Source: Oppiella nova
Lineage: Eukaryota; Arthropoda; Arachnida; Sarcoptiformes; Oppiidae
Length of the DNA stretch: 20,395 nucleotides
Direction of reading: 5' to 3'
Assembly (NCBI GenBank): GCA_905397405.1
Contig: CAJPVJ010000794.1
Location: forward strand, 1 to 20,395
Shown here piece after piece: positions 18,203 through 20,395 of this stretch. A program made the position numbers and the translations under genes. Positions within the stretch are counted from its first letter, which is position 1; each line of letters opens with the position of its first letter. The notes under the pieces were generated by a model. The model was not told where the DNA came from, made no database searches, and saw only the letters and a list, made by a program, of their open reading frames with translations.

Positions 18203-19217
18203 TAAGAAAATATGAAAAGTGAACCCTTTTTATACAATCTATTGAATTGATTTGATATAAACACTCATCGCATGTGAAACCATTGATTTGATCGGACATG
18301 AAATGAGACATTAGACAGTAGTAGCAAAAGACATGTCTGCACCCAATCTCGTGTCCATTGATTGGCCACTCGTTACAAATGACACAATTCTTCAGGTCTT
18401 GTATCTCTCGTTGTGTGGCATTGGATGGAGGGGTGGGACGGGAGGGGAAGAGGAGACCGCGAACTGTGTTCAGACATGTATTCCTGAGTCGATAAAAGTT
18501 TATTAACGGCAATACAAACGACAATAACTGAGCGAAAGTATGCCATAAGAGCTCTCTATTCATGATTTCCAGATAGAGCTCATTATTGGACCAGTTTTGT
18601 TGTGACGACTGAAGACCGGTTCCCAATCGAAGCACTCGTTCCCAAAGAGTCCGATATTTGCCGTAATATAAGAAAACCAATCCATTCATAAAATGGACGC
18701 ATTTGTACAACTGATCCACTTTGTCAACCGTATGGCTAATGCTATCAGTGATCACTCGTTGTCTAAGCCATGGAACCACTATTTCCACCAAAACGAGGCC
18801 AACATTTTGTAATGCATTCAAGTGTTGTCTAATAGTGTTTGTGTCACTCATGTCGTAGTATTTGAGTCCAAGTAATGACTGTCCAATTGAGATGCCATTC
18901 CCCCAAACCGTATTCACCCAAATGTATGTCTTTATGAGGGCTAATAATTCTGGACTCAATTCTCGCAGTCTTTGGATCTATGGGTAAATCATAAGTCAAT
19001 ACATTGTCTCATTTGTGGTCATATTAACCTCCAGGTCGTTGACCTTCGCCTCAAAAATCGCATTCAATTCAGTGTCCAATGATTTCGAATCAATCTAGTC
19101 ATCAAATGATACCACTGTTAGTGAATCCATTTATAAACACATATATCATTGAATGAGTAAAACCTGATTAACTCTAAGACAATACAATTGTCTCATGGAT
19201 TTGGTGCGGCTGTCCAT
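18198..19217 (-). CDS. PEX2: Peroxisome biogenesis factor 2 (PEX2), RING E3 ligase subunit
   Basis: Peroxisomal membrane RING E3 subunit that acts with PEX10 and PEX12 to mono-ubiquitinate the receptor PEX5 for its recycling. Exons 19217-19164, 19094-19029 and 18977-18198, two phase-0 introns (69 and 51 nt), 299 residues against about 305 in human. The first exons read LRVNQIDSKSLDTELNAI, aligning with LRISQLDALELNKAL of human. The core has GQSLLGLKYYD and NRELLWHTFAQLLSFVLPLI (human [20 protein letters not shown]). The RING is C3HC4: CVIC, then 11 residues, CRHVFCYYC, then 14 residues and CDEC, so all eight zinc ligands are present. The start ATG opens the frame that splices into this series. 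The C-terminus (HFSYFLK) is close to the RING. Neighbour: head-to-head with the SZRD1-like gene. Confidence 0.93.
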
Positions 19218-20102
19218 AACAGTCACTCGACTCCGTGTCCAGTCGTGTCTATCACCACAAGTTGTGCACAACTGCGAGCATCACACAAATCATACACAAT
19301 CACTGTTTCGTTTGCTTTCTGTTTCAGTGTCCACTCCCACTCATTCCCACTCATTGCCTACACATTCAATCACTTCACTGCCCCACACTTCCATGTTATG
19401 CAATGTATAATAAATCAATACGTGTTGTGCAGAGAAGATATCATTTGCGTTAAATCACTGTTAGGTGTGAAACATATCTGGAAATACTGTTAAGATTTGT
19501 GACTGTTTTAGAAACTCTGTTGAATAGCGTAATAAATGTTAAGCGTTGGTCAACTCATTAGTGGGAATATTGAAGGATTGTAATACTGTAGTCACTACAG
19601 TGTAGTGCAATCTATTAGTAGAGTGTTATGTAATGCATGCTTATTGGGAGGAACTAGTCTACAACTGTGGGAACTATCGAACGCATGTATTGTCATAAAT
19701 AGCAGTGCATTGATTGCATGCAAACACGTCTAGTGATTGACTGCGAGTTAAACACAATTGCATTGAATTTTCATACATTTATAGTTATATTTTCATAATT
19801 ATTAATCAAACGGCTATTACTCTACTATTAAGAGCACACCATTGGTTACCATTGAGTGATAAATACGTGAAATGAATGCCATTTGAATTGCTAAACAAAC
19901 ACCAATTGATGTGATATCATAGATTGGATCCATTTGTGACCATTGATTAACTGTAAACCAAATACTAATTGAATACTCAGTCGACATATCTATGAAAGTG
20001 ATTGAAACACGAGTTTATCAATGATTTCAATTCAATGATAATGTGATGAATGCTATGAATTGAATGTATATATTGTGAGCAAATTGTGATCAAATCGAGT
20101 GA
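19218..20102. promoter_or_regulatory. Bidirectional promoter region between PEX2 and the SZRD1-like gene
   Basis: 885 bp between two divergent ATGs. 19218-19420 is CA/CT-rich and may be the PEX2 5' UTR. It contains an inverted CCAAT (ATTGG near 19643) and a palindromic cluster at 19585..19607. Several open frames on either strand here look like chance. Confidence 0.5.
19585..19607. promoter_or_regulatory. Overlapping palindromes, candidate protein-binding site
   Basis: ACTGTAGT-C-ACTACAGT (19585-19601) is a perfect inverted repeat with a one-base centre. It overlaps a second one, CACTACA-G-TGTAGTG (19593-19607). Together they give three TGTAGT-type half-sites in 23 bp inside the divergent promoter region. 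The binding factor is unknown. Confidence 0.4.
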
Positions 20103-20395
20103 ATGGCTGATGAAGTGTTGGACTCGTGGGAAGACATGATCGATGAGAATGGCGTAAGTGTTGACAATTGTCTCGTACTGTCTTGAGATGTATTGACGCA
20201 TATGTTTGTCATTTGTCAGGTCTTGGAGCACAAGTTGAATGATTTGAGAGTCAATGATACGAAGCAAGAGATGATGTCCAGTATGGGACCAATTGTGGCC
20301 AATAATTGCAACCCAAGTGTTCCCTCCACTCAAGACTCAGTGATGTGGCCATCGATGCCATCAAATGATAGCAATTATAGAGTTAACGATAATTT
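20103..20395 (+). CDS. SZRD1: SUZ-domain-containing protein, SZRD1-like (5' part, runs off the window)
   Basis: Exon 1 20103..20153 (17 codons, phase 0, donor GTAAGT) and exon 2 from 20220 (acceptor TTTGTCAG), open to the window edge. The start reads MADEVLDSWEDMIDENG followed by VLEHKLNDL. This resembles the N-terminus of SZRD1 (an acidic start with ESWEE, then GEIDRRLEKKL). SZRD1 proteins are small, carry a SUZ RNA-binding segment and are little characterised; the SUZ part would lie beyond this window, so it cannot be confirmed here. After the similar start, the sequence is Ser/Asn/Pro-rich (SMGPIVANNCNPSVPS). Other acidic proteins with a DSWED start are possible. It is divergent from PEX2. 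Confidence 0.6.

Noticed and set aside
19188-19493. Three overlapping + strand frames opposite the PEX2 start
   Set aside because: CA/CT-rich low-complexity translation, no start context or splice logic; it overlaps the PEX2 first exon on the other strand.
1-20395. Search for virus-like elements, tRNA or rRNA genes and CRISPR arrays
   Set aside because: No reverse transcriptase, integrase, capsid-type sequence, long terminal repeats, tRNA-like box elements or spaced short repeats were seen by eye.

Overview
The window is nuclear DNA of an arthropod, most likely a mite or another chelicerate. The evidence is a pair of fast-evolving gustatory-receptor-type genes, very AT-rich intergenic DNA, short introns (mostly 57-85 nt) in housekeeping genes, and animal-type eIF4G, PEX2 and SZRD1-like proteins. 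The taxon is inferred; no species marker is visible. I saw no rRNA, tRNA, CRISPR, operon or virus-like element.

Left part (1-5000) is an AT-rich chemoreceptor cluster. It holds two tandem + strand gustatory receptor (GR) genes, each with one large exon and two short conserved C-terminal exons, and a third, inverted and decayed copy of which only the last two exons remain. (TC)n tracts sit beside GR2 and the relic. A 33-bp inverted repeat pair (1371-1654) lies just after the first GR gene. Composition changes abruptly at the (GA)n tract near 4995.

Middle part (5000-7650) has few assignable genes. One + strand open frame (5993-6280) looks protein-like but is unrecognised. There are C-rich and G-rich tracts and a short GC-richer island with competing open frames.

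Right part: a complete eIF4G gene runs on the minus strand from 17125 to 7651. I could place 18 ancestral exons, plus one duplicated exon, with consistent splice phases. They encode the N-terminal Q/N/P-rich region, an eIF4E-binding motif, MIF4G, MA3 and W2 domains. Two introns each carry a C/D box snoRNA with the same two rRNA guides. Two near-identical tandem duplications (about 589 and 541 bp) lie inside the gene. Each creates a possible extra exon whose length is a multiple of three. Upstream, on the same strand, is PEX2 (19217-18198), a peroxisomal RING E3 ligase. It is head-to-head, across about 885 bp, with the start of an SZRD1-like gene that runs off the right edge.

The genes do not form a pathway. 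The functional links visible are eIF4G as host of guide RNAs aimed at rRNA (translation machinery hosting ribosome-maturation RNAs) and a shared promoter region between PEX2 and the SZRD1-like gene.
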